Position numbers and translations under genes: made by a program | Notes under the pieces: generated by a model | Databases searched by the model: none | The model's input: only the letters and a program-made list of their open reading frames with translations | Told to the model about the DNA's origin: nothing | Part shown: one piece after another, positions 1 to 12,092 of the stretch | Layout of the letters: the number at the start of each line of letters is the position of its first letter | How positions within the stretch are numbered: the stretch's first letter is position 1 | Assembly (NCBI RefSeq): GCF_051106095.1 | Contig: NC_135785.1 | Span: forward strand, 186,200,045-186,264,044 | Source of the DNA: Pogona vitticeps | Taxonomy: Eukaryota > Chordata > Lepidosauria > Squamata > Agamidae | DNA length: 64,000 nt | Direction: 5' to 3'

Positions 1-1325
1 TGCTAATGTATTAAAGTTATTTAGGAACAATGCATGAAGACACATTTTAAATCTTAGCGAACATGTTGTCTGTTCACTAGAATACCTTCAGCTGCCCAAG
101 GTAATTAATTGTTCAAGTATTACAGTTGATGTAATACTTCAAAAATAAAGATAAATATTCTATTGTGTGGCAATACTAGCAGCAGCATTTTAGATCTCTA
201 ACAGATTTTGTACAGATTTTGGGTGTTCCTCATTCTGTCCGAACATCTTGCTAATGTCAGTTACATAACTGGAATTCTAAAACATTGATGGATGCAGGTG
301 CTAAAGTTCATTCACATGAGGAAATCTCTGAAAATGTGTCATCTATGGTTAAGGTTGACTATAAACTATGATGGACGTTGTCTACAGAGAATTTTTAAAA
401 TGATTTCTAGAACATGTTACTTTGACACAAAACAATGACAAAAGCACACTGGGCTTGAAATGCCCATAAATATTACTGCAGATACTGGCCCTGTAGAAAC
501 ATGTTTAACATATCTGTTTGTTGAATTTTAGATCTTGTTGCCAGGGCGATATATATCAGTGGCATCAAGGTCTGAACATTTAAAAAAAAGCAAAACAAAA
601 ATTCAGGAGGTTTCTACAATGGTTCTTCTTATACCATAGGGATTTTTATACAGTACATTATAGATCAATTAATATTCATCAGTCAAAGCTATCAAAGTAC
701 ACTCTTGTTTCACAATGTACACTGCAGTCCCACAAGTCTACTCTGAAGAAACTCAGTTGAATCTGACAGGACTTAACTCATGGCAATTTTGGATATTAGG
801 ATATTAGCTTTAATTTTTACTGCCTCAAACTTTGCTATGAGTTCCCCCCCCCTTCTATTTAAACTTGGCAGGACCATTCCTAATCTCTAGCTTTAGTCAG
901 GATGGATTTCATATGTAAATACTGTTGTGTTTACTTTGCTTATGACTATCAGGGAAAAACCTGAACTTGTCATGAGGCACAATAGATCTTTCTGAATATG
1001 GGGAAGGGATGGTCGACGGGGATCGAAACGCCATGCCAGTGAATAACAGCACTCTTTTAAACTGAGAAACTAAAGCAAACATTCATCAAAACCTGTGCCT
1101 TGCAGATTGGTTTCATTTTAAAAACATTGTACTCCAACTCTGATCGTGTAAAATAATAATGAGTTTTTCTCCCCATTGCCACTTTGCAATCCACCCCGAA
1201 TGCCTGACATCTTGTTAATATTAAATTGTGCATGTCCTGCTCTCACATCTGCAGTCCCCTGATTAATAGCAGCAGAACCCATTGAAGGGCAGTAGTTAGG
1301 GTTGTTCTTTTTAGCATTGCTTTAG
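1..1325. other. non-genic, AT-rich, nothing recognised
   Basis: No exon-like open frame, RNA gene or clear repeat is visible here. There is a short C-run near 845-852. The stretch looks like old unique intergenic or intronic DNA. Confidence 0.5.
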
Positions 1326-1700
1326 CTCGCTGAATAGCTCAGTGATGTGTGTACCTGGCTTGCAGATGCAAAGCTGAGGAGTTCAGTTCCCCACCTGTGC
1401 CTCCCGAGTGAAGAACTGGTCTGTGTAGCCTTGGGCAAACTGCACAGCCCCCAAATGTTCCTAGAGCAGTGGTTCCCAACTTTGGGTCCCCCAGATGTTC
1501 TTGGACTAAAACTCTCAGAAGCCTTCATCACTAGGGGTGCTGGCCAGGATTTCTGGGAGTTGTAGTCCCAGAAAATCTGGGGACTCAAGGTTGGGAACCA
1601 CTGCCGTAGCAGAAGGGAGTGATAAATCAGTTCTGAGTATTCTATACTGAAAAAAAAAACTGGAAAGGGTGGCTAAAAGTCAAAATCAATGTAATGATGG
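1326..1700 (+). mobile_element. tRNA-derived SINE, interrupted by a MITE
   Basis: The left part (1326-1466) has the tRNA-like head (ATAGCTCAGTGATGTG), the GTTCAGTTCCCC box-B-like segment and the TGTGTAGCCTTGGGCAAACTGCACAG body seen in the copies near 22.5, 27.2, 50.5 and 58.0 kb. The right part after 1603 resumes with the degraded tail (TATTCTATACTGAAAA...AAAGGGTGGC...AAAATCAATGTAATGATGGT), matching the CCTAGAAAACCCTGGAAAAGGTCGC...TTGATGGCAC tail of the 50.5-kb copy. It is a fossil with no coding capacity. Confidence 0.7.
1467..1603. mobile_element. short hAT-type MITE (137 bp)
   Basis: It begins CAGTGGTTCCCAACTTTGGG and ends in the near-exact inverted repeat (AAGGTTGGGAACCACTG). The inside carries the GGGAGTTGTAGTCC motif seen again near 34.0 kb. 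It sits inside the surrounding SINE, so it inserted later. The flanking 8-mers match only partly, so the hAT assignment rests on the terminal repeats. Confidence 0.75.
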
Positions 1701-2905
1701 TGATGTTCATTTATTATTGTTGTTTTACGCTCCCCCAAAGATGCATAGCAAGTTGATAATACTAACTTTTTTCAAACCTCAGAGCAGTATTAATTCAAAT
1801 TGACAATTTCTTCTGGACACAGATTTTACTAAACAAAATTTTATCTACACTTACATTGATACATATAATTAGTATGTGCCAATTTTGTGCACATTTTTGA
1901 TTGCAGGCCTATGCCATGGATATTTTAAGTACTCGGCGATATGCCAATTCCTTGACTGGCATCTTTTCGGCACAAGCATACAAAAGATGACTGAGGCTGC
2001 TTTTACTTTACATCTGTTAGGCCTCAAACCTATTTCTCCTGCTTCTCAATTCCATCCTGAGTTTGGAAACATAGCTTTTCTCCACTGCAAGTCCCCAAAT
2101 TCCTCTGGTTGGATCTTTCTTGGAGTTGTAATTCTGAGAGTTAACAGTTCCAAGCTCTGTCTGTGGAAGTACCTGTGTTTCTAGCAGTGACTACATCTGT
2201 GGTAGGAAGCAGAGTGTTGCAAAAGTGGAATAGGCATGGTCTTGGATCTGATGGATTCAAAAGCTTCCCAGTGTTCCCACTCCCACAGATTGCACAACTT
2301 TGGATGTGGTAGACAATATACTTTTTCATGCAACCTTAAGCCCATTTGGGAGCAGATTGAAAAGGGTAGATTATTAATTACTCTTAATTGCCATCTGGTG
2401 TTCAGAATAGGGTAGTTAAAGGAAAAAGCACAACACAGAGTGTGAAAATGTGGATGTGACCCACTGACAAGCTGAATCGCCCTGATTTGGCTTTGCTGTG
2501 ATTTGATTCCCAGCCTGTATTATGGCTGAATTCTCAGTCAGTGTTCACATGGGGGATATAAATTGATTCAGAGGTTCAACGTTCAGATTTGATGTGATGC
2601 AATTTGCATTTCTGTCCAAAGCCCCCCCCCCTTCTTTACTTCCTTCCTCTGGTCCCACGTATGCCGATCCTTTTATGGTTTGCCATCAAGCCACCAGGTT
2701 TTGAAGGGATTGCACAGTGTTCCAGAAAAGATGGCAGTATTCCAAAGTTTTTCTTAATGTGAACAGAAATGCTAAATACCACGAGAATATCTCTTATTTC
2801 ATTGGAGTTGTTCTGTTTTGTTTGCAATTTTTTTAAAAAAAATTAAAGCACTAAACTAACATATCAATATTAGTGATAAGGTGACCTAGCACTAATCTCA
2901 TATAC

Positions 2906-2907
<2 letters not shown>
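1701..2907. other. non-genic, nothing recognised
   Basis: Short open frames only, without similarity that I recognise and without exon-like splice context. It contains a C-run near 2623. Confidence 0.45.
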
Positions 2908-2974
<67 letters not shown>

Positions 2975-2977
2975 ATA
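2908..2977. repeat. (TAAA)n microsatellite
   Basis: About 17 nearly perfect copies of the TAAA tetranucleotide. The minus-strand open frame across it is just this repeat read as IYLF. Confidence 0.97.
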
Positions 2978-4289
2978 GAAAAACAGTTGAGGGCGGGAAG
3001 ATACCACTTTGATTTCCCTATGTCACAGAAGAGTTCTGGCAAACAAGGTGAATCCATAGTTAGGCTTAGCATCTCCCTGCCCTTATATCTGCCCACAGGC
3101 ACTCTTAGAAATAAAATGCAGAGCCAAGTTCAACTGCAGGTAGAGCTCTGTAGCACACCTCCTGTTGGGCACGAGTGAGGAGAAGGGGCAGACAGCAAAT
3201 GGGGGGGGAGAAAGAGAGCGCACCCACAGCAGGGACAAGAGCAAGGTGGAGCTGAAAACATCACAGAGAAACTAAACAGCAAATGGCAGTGGGGTTGGGC
3301 ATTGGCAATATGATAAGGTTGGGAAAGATGAAGGGAGAGAGAATGAATACAGGGAGCAGTCTGAAGGCACACGGGAGGGGGAAATCCAGAAGTATGGTAG
3401 TGCCAAGGGCCAGTTTTGTATGTAATTAAGAGTACAGTTTAACATTGATTTCCCCGAGAGGAAGCCCAGTAAGAACAAAGGTATTTGGACATCTGCACTT
3501 GAACTGTATTCCGGGGGATGGCTTCCTCATAGATTATTTTTGTATTTTATTATTATATGATAAATACACTGCAACAAAAATGGATTGATAATGGACTAAG
3601 AATTGTACTTGGTTCACAAGGTCAGCACACAAAAAAGACAGTACTTTGTAAAATTCTGATTTGTCAATGCTGAGACTGATTTGGCAAGGAAATCATAGTT
3701 TTACATCTGTTCCTCTTTATGCTTTAAAAGTGGCATTACTGCATTCCTTCCTTATGGCAATCTGTTCTTCACATAACCTTGTGACTGAGGAGTATTAAGA
3801 GTGTTGTCAATTATTAACATAAATCATTCTGGAAGACAGAGAAAGAAAACTTAACAGTTGAATGGAAGATACAGAATCTTCATATTCTATACACATTTTG
3901 ATCCATGAAAACATTTATACTGTTCCAGAACATAGGATAAACCCTGTAACAGATATGCGTGCTCTCTCTAGCATTAGGGTTTCTTCCTCATATACAATAT
4001 ATTCCCAAGATGTGTCAATTTCCAATACCTGTCTGCTGTAACTTCCTGTTGTCTCCTTAATGAGGGGTTGTAGGAGACAGGCAGGAAAGTGGTAAGAAAA
4101 AGTGGACCTCAGCCCATCATCTCTGACCACTGGCCATGTGGGCTGGGGCTGATAGGAACTGGAGTTTAGCAATGTTTAGAGGGCCCCATGTCCCTACCCA
4201 TAAGGACTGTTCTGAAGAGCCATTTTAAGACTGAAGGATAGGCTGGCCATAAAAATATACTGTATAGCAATGGCATAGGGTGATGATGT
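2978..4289. other. non-genic; small MITE-like remnant near 4.1 kb
   Basis: No gene is visible. Bases about 4090-4185, read on the minus strand, resemble the CTCCAGTTCCTATCAGCCC... core of the 'GGGAGTTGTAGTCC' repeat family seen near 1.5 and 34.0 kb. The remainder is unassigned. Confidence 0.4.
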
Positions 4290-4752
4290 ATACATTATTG
4301 AAACAGCGCTGTCTACGTTGGCTTGGGCACATCGTGACAATGGCTGATGGTCGGATTCCAAAAGATCTCCTGTATTAGTGCAGGGAAGCCGCCCCCAAGG
4401 GAGACCACAGCTACGTTACAAGGACATCTGCAAGCGGGATCTGAAGGCCTTAGGAATGGACCTCAACAGATGGGAAACCTTGATGTCTGAGCGTTCAGCC
4501 TGGAGGCAGGTGGTGCATCATGGCCTCTCCCAATTTGAAGAGACACTTGTCCAGCAGGCCGAGGGAAAGAGGCAGTCCTGAAACAAGCAAAACCAGGGAG
4601 CTGGACAGGCGACAGACTGTATTTGTCTTCAATGTGGAAGAGATTGTCACTCTCGAATTGGTCTTCTCAGCCACACAAGACTCTGTTTCAAGACCTTCAC
4701 ACAGAGCACGTTACCATAGTCTCTTGAGACTGAAGGATGCCTACAATCAGGG
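4290..4752 (+). mobile_element. 3' end of a non-LTR retrotransposon (ORF2 C-terminus)
   Basis: The translation runs LRWLGHIVTMADGRIPKDLL, then GRPQLRYKDICKRDLKALG, WETLMSERSAWRQVV and a terminal CLQCGRDCHSRIGLLSHTR zinc-knuckle-like motif. This is the usual C-terminal end of a family of LINE ORF2 proteins. The frame is broken, and only the last ~150 codons remain. The element ends ACCATAGTCTCTTGAGACTG AAGGATGCCTAC, as does the second copy near 12.0 kb. I did not assign a clade. Confidence 0.8.
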
Positions 4753-6294
4753 TGATGATTTCTACATCACTCACATCAAATTAGCATTGGAAAGAGGACA
4801 GCAATTGTCTAAAATTTCCAATGCTAATTTATATGCACAAATTCAAATATACAAATCATTCTAATGATTTAACATAGAACTTAGTACACTGCGTTGGGCA
4901 GAGAGTGGCCAGGTGACCTGTATGCCTGCTACGTTCGCTATCCGGGTGCTGCTAATGGTAGATTGGCAACTTTAAGACCCCCAATCTCTTGTCTTCAGGT
5001 ATGGGATTCAACAGTCCTTCAAAAAACCCACTCTGGTCTGGTGTTCAGTTCTCCTGCAGCAGGAAAACTCCATGGAAAGCACAACCCAGACAGAGAGACA
5101 AAGAGTTTTGCAGTGGGCTTCATAAAGCATGTTGCATTTTAAAGTAGAGACACGGAACAAACATGCAATCACATAATGCAGCAGATTCTCTGGAGAGCAA
5201 ATTGGGCAGCTCCATTCTTCAAAATATTCCCGTTAACTTCAGTTTAGAAACCCTCAGGGTCAAAGTACTCATGAGGCTAAATGCACAGTTAAAAACTACA
5301 CTTGGGTTCCCTTTCATTCAAATGGCATGGAGGCATAATTTTAATGTGTGGCATAGAAAACATTAACACTTTCCCTTCTCAACTGTGTGGCCAGTGAAAA
5401 TCACTTCCCTTTGCTGTTAGCCTTAGAATTGGAAAAAAAAACACACACTCATTTTCCTCTGAATTCAACAAATAGAATTTTAGTTACAGAAGGGCGAGTT
5501 AAACTTCCAAGCTCTGTGACAAGCAGATATTGCTGCACTTATTAGATAACAAAAAGTGATGTCAATGCATTTAACATCAAGTGTTATTTAGTCCGCAATC
5601 CTCATTCTTATGTTTGCATTCCTATTTCCTCCCACCCTTTTAATTCTAATCCTGTATCAGCTGTGTACATGCATAGGCCAAATTCTTTGGTCATACTTGG
5701 CTCTACGAAAAAACATGTTAATCTGTTTATCTATGCATGAATATATTTGTCACCCTAATGACCTCTGTCAATCACCAACACCTAGATTTGTTTGTGATGC
5801 TTTTGTAGAGCAACCATTTCCCAAAGTTTCCAGTTGGCACCATAGCTTATTGGCTTAGCATTAAGGTGTCTGTATGTGTGAGAGGCTCCAAATGGTATAA
5901 TGGTCCCAAGGCAGGGATGCCACAGTACCTGATTTTCTGAATTTTGACCAGATTCTACTCTGTCTACACAACAGCATCCTCTAACCTAGATTCCCAGTTT
6001 TTATTTTAAAAAACAAAGTCTCTAACCACTGTGGAATCAGAGACAAAAGATAAAATACTCCATCACTGTGTGTGAAAGGAGCATTTCTGTGTGTCTGGCA
6101 GACAAAATTCTGCTTACAATCCGAGTTCAATCCCTTGTAGCCAGCTCAAAGTTCACTCAACCTTCTATGCTTCCAAAGTCAGTAAACTGATTACCCAGTT
6201 TGCTGGGGTGGTGATGTTGGCAATGTGTAGCCTGCATAATTAAATTGTAAACTACCATAAACTCTACAGGGTAGTTTATAAGCAGCATATTTTT
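4753..6294. other. non-genic, nothing recognised
   Basis: No coding exon or repeat that I can name. Short open frames have no family features. Confidence 0.45.
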
Positions 6295-6505
6295 GTATTC
6301 ATGAAGGCTTTCATGGCCAGGATCTAATTGTTGTTGTAGGTTTTTGGGCTCTTTGGCCATGTTCTGAAGGTTGTTCTTCCTAACGTTTCGCATCTCTATG
6401 ACCGGCATCTTCAGAGGACAGGAGTAGCACAGAGACTGGAGAAACATTAGGAAGAACAACTTTCAGAACACAGCCAAAGAGCCCGAATAACCCACAACAA
6501 CCACA
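6295..6505. repeat. interspersed repeat with inverted arms (Penelope-like or MITE, unassigned)
   Basis: The left part reads TGAAGGCTTTCATGGCCAGG ... TTGTTGTAGGTTTTTGGGCT ... TTGTTCTTCCTAACGTTTC. The right part, 6441-6486, is the inverted complement of 6345-6389. A second copy of the left part lies at 24.83 kb. The 'tcttcagaggacaggag' core sits between the arms. Inverted flanking repeats are known for Penelope-like elements, but no GIY-YIG or RT sequence is left here, so the class is uncertain. Confidence 0.6.
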
Positions 6506-6747
6506 CTTTATTTTTGTTTGTTTGTTTTGTTCCTGCATTTTTATTTTTATGCCAATTTGGTCACATCCTTATTCCTACATTCCGCCCCCCACCCCCCGCG
6601 AATGTGCCATGTGGGGAGTTTCTTTAGCATTCTTATCAATCTGTAAACACTTGTGGTGAAGCTGACAGTGATCTGAGAAGAATATCATCAAATGTCATTA
6701 TTTCTTTGTATATGCCAGCAATATCTATAACAATGTACTGTAAGTGC

Positions 6748-6895
6748 TTCTCTCCCCATTTATCCCTGCAACAACCCTGTAACGTTGGTTTGGCTAAAAG
6801 ATACGGATTAGCCCAAGAAAAGTAAGTCAGTTTAAGACGAAGCTTGGATTTGAATTTGTCCCAAATCTTGCATTCTAATGCTTTCTCATGCTGGA
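6748..6895 (-). mobile_element. tRNA-derived SINE remnant
   Basis: The plus strand shows ATTTATCCCTGCAACAACCC TGTAACGTTGG, TTAGCCCAAG and a degenerate box-B-like GGATTTGAATTTGTCCC, in the order expected for the complement of a common reptile tRNA-SINE. It is strongly diverged. Confidence 0.5.
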
Positions 6896-8039
6896 TGTCT
6901 CGGGTCAGCAGTCACTAGATAAACAGTGCCAAGGGTAAAACATACTGGTAAGGAGAAACTGCATCTTAACAAATGGGCTGTAGTCCACAAAGGATTATAC
7001 TGGATTAAAAGTCTATGAGTGCCATGAGATGCTTTGTTGTTTTTGCTGAAAGAGACAATGAGACTCCCCTGGATAGTTCTCATTCTGTCCCTTCTACACT
7101 CCCAGGGCTAACAGCTTTCTCCTCTTTCTTTCAGTCTCTCTCACCCACATGCCTTCTCCCTGAAGCTTAGGTGTGCCTCTCACATTCTCTAGGCTCTGAT
7201 GGGTCGATCATTCAAACAGACAGATTCCCCTTTAGTCAGAAATAATCTCCATACAAGTAGCTTACACTCATAGTGGAACAGCACCCTTAAGCTTTAATTT
7301 ACCCAATGAAGAATGATAGACAATAACAATTACATGACATTGTGTGTCTATTATATAAGTGAACTCAGCATCAGTATGTTGAAAACAGAGGTATAGGGAT
7401 GGGTAGAAGGTACATCTGATGTGATTTATAATGGATTAGCGATGTTTACTGACTCCCAGTTGTTTGAAAAAAATAGTGACAAAATTATGACTTCCCACCA
7501 GCTAAATACTGTTCTAACGAACAGAGCTCAAGGTAATCAGAAGCAGGATCTGAGTATGACAGGATTGTGAGCTCTTTTAATCTCTGGGTCTAAAAACAAA
7601 TCCCTGGGCTCAGGATTCTTTAACATATTTCTTTCTCCAGCTGCTGGATCTTGTGGTTCTAGACAAGACAATAAATCTCATGAGCCTCAATTGTACCTTA
7701 TCCTGCAGTAGACAACTACACTTATCCTATTTTCTGAAATAAAAACAATCTTTCCCACACCTGGAGGAATGGTGTGTAAAAAAGAGAAAACCATCATCAT
7801 GCTAAATTCCTCTCTCCAGATCTCTGCAGCTGGCCCATCTTCTCCCTCTTCCTGAGGCAAGGAGAAAGATGGTCTTCCCCATACCAAGTGGCCTTATTCC
7901 ATTGAAAAGGGAGGTGTTCCACCATTCCTTTTGATAGGAGGAGGCAGTGGCAGCAGTGGAAAGGCCAGCAGGCACCCCAGGGGATAAGGATGAAGATGAA
8001 AAAGGCAGTGCTGTGTCTTGCTTGCTTGCCATCTTTCTC

Positions 8040-8190
8040 CCCATAAAGGGCTCAAGGTGGCTCACAACAATTAAAACTATATGCTGATCAAGAGTTTTAA
8101 AATACCATAGAAACTACATTAAAAAGCAATTAAATATTTACCAATATTGAAACAAAAATTAAAACCAATTTTGAAAACATCTTTAAAACA
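8040..8190. mobile_element. LINE 3'-tail fragment (L2/CR1-like)
   Basis: The motif CCATAAAGGGCTCAAGGTGG followed by CTCACAACAATTAAAAC and A-rich sequence is the usual complement of an L2/CR1-type LINE 3' untranslated end. No coding part is left. Confidence 0.4.
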
Positions 8191-10559
8191 TCTAAAAAAT
8201 TTTCTAAATTTAATAAATGCAATGTTCCTCATACCTTCCCACACACTTATTGCTTAAAGGTCAGCCTTAAAAGGAAAGTATTTGCTTGACAATGGAAGAA
8301 CCAGAGGGAGGGGATCACCCTGGCTTCTCAGGACAGTGCACACTGAAGCCTGGGAGCAGCCACTGAGAAGGCTCTCTATGCTTGGACAAAGATGGGTAAG
8401 GGGAGATGACGTGTTGGAATTGTTATGCCAAGTAATAGAGACAATAGCTGTTGCTCCAGTCACCTGCTGTACACCCACATATCCTGCGTGCCACTAGAGG
8501 AGGTTGCATATACCCCATCAAAGGCAAATTGACTGTTTCTTCAAATTCCCTATTTCCCAGAGGCTCCTCAGAGCGAATGTGTTATGGAAGAAATGGCATG
8601 GGGAATTGTATGTGTACGGAATGCAGATTCATTTGCTGTCCCTAGCACTCTGCTTCTTGAGTCAACAGCCTCAGTAAGTGCAGCCTTGCCCTTCTGTCTT
8701 TGTGACCCTTCCATTTCACTTAAATACTGTACATCAAAAATTCCAGCACAAACAACTATTAGATTTACACACATTCTGTATGCCATCTTACGAACTTTAC
8801 AAAAGAAGAGGACATTCCTTACAAAAACATTATATTTTAGAGATATCAAATTTTCTCTTCCAAAACAGTTAGCAGACATGAGTTACACTTATAGTTAGTG
8901 CTGCTTGAGAAAATACTGAAGACAAATATTAGCTAGGATACTAGGATCAAAGTTAAGAAAGATGTAGTAAAGGTTTTTTTCCCATTTATTTTGTTCTGCC
9001 AACCATTGCCCTTCTATCTTTAAATGCACGGTTGAGTCAGAAGATTATGCAATGGCAGTGTCTCCTGCCTGTTTTCCATTTGGTCCTGCTGACACCCCAC
9101 TCCATTCCATACATTCAATCTCCTATGAAGGGCATAACAGCAGAGGACTGGGACTAGAGAGAACCATCAAGATTAGAAAGCAAAAATGCCTCTGTTTTCT
9201 GATTCAGCTGTAAACTCTCAGAAGCTCAGCTGAGTTGCCACTGCATTATTTTCGCAAGGTTGCCAGAAATAATACTTATGGCTACCTTGATTGCTAACAT
9301 TTTGTAAAACAAAGAATCTAAGGGCTCATTCAGACGGGCATTTGTCCCACTGTTTGCAGGAAAAGGTTGGTTCACTCTTTTTTCCAGCAATCAAACAACC
9401 TGATTGCTAGAGAGAACCAATCCGTCTTCAGAGCGCCCCTACCCATACCTTTTTGAGCTCCTGTCAGGAACTTGGTATGCTCTAGTTAGATCCATTTCCA
9501 GTGCATGTGATCACTGAGTACCAAAAGTGAGTCTTGCAGCTGTCAAAGCTGCCAAGGATCCTTTCACTGTCAATTTATGATATCGTGAAGTGGCTTAATA
9601 AGCAAGCCACTTCAAGATGTTGGAAACTGAACACTTACCCTGCTTCTCTGTGGAGGGGCAGGGGAGTTGAAAATATTATTATTTTGCCTCTGGTAGGCAA
9701 ACCTTGAATCACTGAATCACTTAGATTTAAATAAACAAATACAGTATGTTTTTTGCCTTGTGTGAAGTGTTGGCTGTGGGCAGTTTCTTGATCAGCACTA
9801 CATAGATGGCAAAGAAAATACTTTTAAAATTTAACCTAAGTGATTCAGCACATCAGCAATGATCTAGAGAAGGCAATTTTTAAAAAATAATTTCACATCC
9901 TTTGCTCCTCCACAAAGAGCAAGGTGACTGTTCAACTTGCTGATATTCTGAAGTGGCTCTTTTATTAAGCCACTTCATGATACTGGGAACTGATGGCGGA
10001 AGGAGACAGACTAAATAGGGTTGCCTGAGATTTACAGTATATGCCATTTGGATGCAAGGCATGTTGCACCTCCTCCTGACTTCAAGCAACCCTATTTAGC
10101 CCACACCAGTCTGCTCCAAAAGAGCCAGTGCAGTCACAGTCTTAGATTGTTTCTCTTGGGTTTCAACTGAGATTCACAAATAAAAAAATGTACAATATGG
10201 ATCATGAGTGCCTTAATATATGGAGTCAGAAACAAAACCAGTTGTACCTGTGTTGGCATAAAATTAAATCCCAAAATCAGTTGACTGGGGCATAAGGATG
10301 TAGTCACTGTTTGCAGCGGGTCTCTTCCATTACATCCGAAGACATACATACAGGCCACAAGGACTTGAGGTGAACCCTCCCTTCTTCCACTCCTTTCTTA
10401 CCACATAATGCTGTAACATTTTGCCTGAGGAAAAGGCAATAGCTGCAAAAGCTTGCACATTTATTTTACCTCTTTCTATTGTCCTGGTACCATCCCAGGA
10501 TGGAGTTTCAAAACTGAGGTTATTGTTTCAAGTTGAAAAGCAGGAATAATGGTTTTAAC

Positions 10560-10790
10560 AGGAACTTTCACAGACCCAGTCAGTGTGTTGACACTCAGAC
10601 TGTTGACAAGTTTTAGGGAGATGCAGATTCAAATCCCTGGTTAACCATGGAACTTACTCTTGTGAACTTGACCCTATCCACTGTTCCTCAGCCTGACCTA
10701 CCTTATGGGACTGTTGTGAGGGTGAAAGGGGTGCACCATCTTGAGCTCCCTAAAACATTCAATATACAAGAAATACATTTTAAAAATAAA
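10560..10790 (+). mobile_element. SINE remnant
   Basis: Order of motifs: a degraded tRNA-like head with GATTCAAATCCCTGGTTAAC, the body CCTACCTTATGGGACTGTTG TGAGGGTGAAA, and the tail CATCTTGAGCTCCC. This matches a frequent reptile SINE layout. No coding capacity. Confidence 0.5.
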
Positions 10791-11850
10791 GTTCTCAAGA
10801 CCCGCTAAGTAACTGGGATGCCTTGGGAGGGGAGGCGTGCTCTGTTGCCATGTTTTGAATATCTGGTAAAATTCTCTTTTTGTTATACAGAAGAAGTACA
10901 GAGATTCACAGAGGAAAACAGCTACAAGTCCCCCTTTCTCATTAACTGGCACTTAAAAGTCTCAATAACTTACTCTTGTAAGAGATAACTCCTTTTTGTA
11001 AGAGAAAGAATTAAAAATGTTTCTTTAGTAAAAGTTGCTTGAAATTACAGATTTATGTATACTGCTTTTTTTACTGCACACATACTACCAAGCAACCAAA
11101 CAAACAGATAAATGGCAATGAAACAACTGCCACCAACAAATGAAAGAGAGGGATGCAATAGTACTCTACATAGAGGTGGGACTCTCTTTGCATTTCAAAG
11201 GCTAGAAGGAACATTTTGTTAGTGCTGGATAGATAGATAATCCCACCCCAGAAAAGGCCCTCCCACCCACTCAAACTACAAACAGCATGCAAAGTTTTCT
11301 TTCATGATTAGAAACAAACATTCTAGGTAGCACAGGGTGGATTGAAACATTAATCTCGCAACAAGCATGTTTTGGTCAAGGTTGTTTTCAAATTTTAAAA
11401 ATGATGTCAGTAGTTTGGCCTTTGCAGCTTTCAACACCAACTGGTATGTCATCATTCTAGAAATTAAGGGGCCAATTTTAAAGAAAACTAAGTTCTGTAT
11501 TTGTTTAGCTTATGAGGAATGGCTGTTGTGTGGGCTGTTCCTTAGTCTAGCGCAACAATATTTTATCAAATGTTTGATAAAATAATGTTTGTAACCGTAA
11601 AATATATATATATCAGTTCCACTGCCATAAGATAGAGGAAATTTGACTGTTTTATTAATAGGCCCTAAGTATATGAAAAAGCTGTTAGATTACCACTTGG
11701 CAAAAAAAAGAAGAGGTAAGAAAAGTGGTCTGACACACTCTTGTTGTTTTGTATAAAAGTCTGACATTCAGACATCAGGAGATGGAAGTTTTAATATTAT
11801 AGAGCTAAATGTTATTGGCTGTTAATTGCTTCAGATCTAACCACAGTTGT

Positions 11851-12092
11851 TAAAGTAGCGTTGCATCACGGCCTCTCCCAATTTGAAGAGACCCTTGTCC
11901 AGCAGGCCGAGGCAAAGAGGAAGTCACAAAAGCAGCATAATCAGGGAGCTGGACAGGGGACAGATTGGATTTGTCTTCAGTGTGGAAGGGATGGCCACTC
12001 TCAAATCGGCCTCCTCAGTCACACTAGACGCTGTTCCAAGTCCTCCATACAGAGCATGTTACCATAGTCTCTCGAGACTGAAGGATGCCTAA
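11851..12092 (+). mobile_element. second copy of the 4.3-kb LINE 3' end
   Basis: It encodes HHGLSQFEETLVQQAEAKRK and CLQCGRDGHSQIGLLSHTRR before the same terminal ACCATAGTCTCTCGAGACTG AAGGATGCCTAA. It is shorter at its 5' end than the copy at 4290-4752, as expected for 5'-truncated retrotransposition. One conserved Cys of the knuckle region reads Gly in CGRDG. Confidence 0.8.

Larger units (their letters stand above)
6506..11850. other. long non-genic stretch with a few old repeats
   Basis: No host exon recognised. Recognisable pieces are a minus-strand SINE remnant at about 6748-6895, a LINE 3'-tail-like piece (AAAGGGCTCAAGGTGGCTCA) at about 8040-8190, two short palindromes at 9577-9620 and 9941-9982, an inverted repeat ending CTAAATAGGGTTGC/GCAACCCTATTTAG at about 10012-10101, and a plus-strand SINE at about 10560-10790. 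The rest is unassigned AT-rich DNA. Confidence 0.5.
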
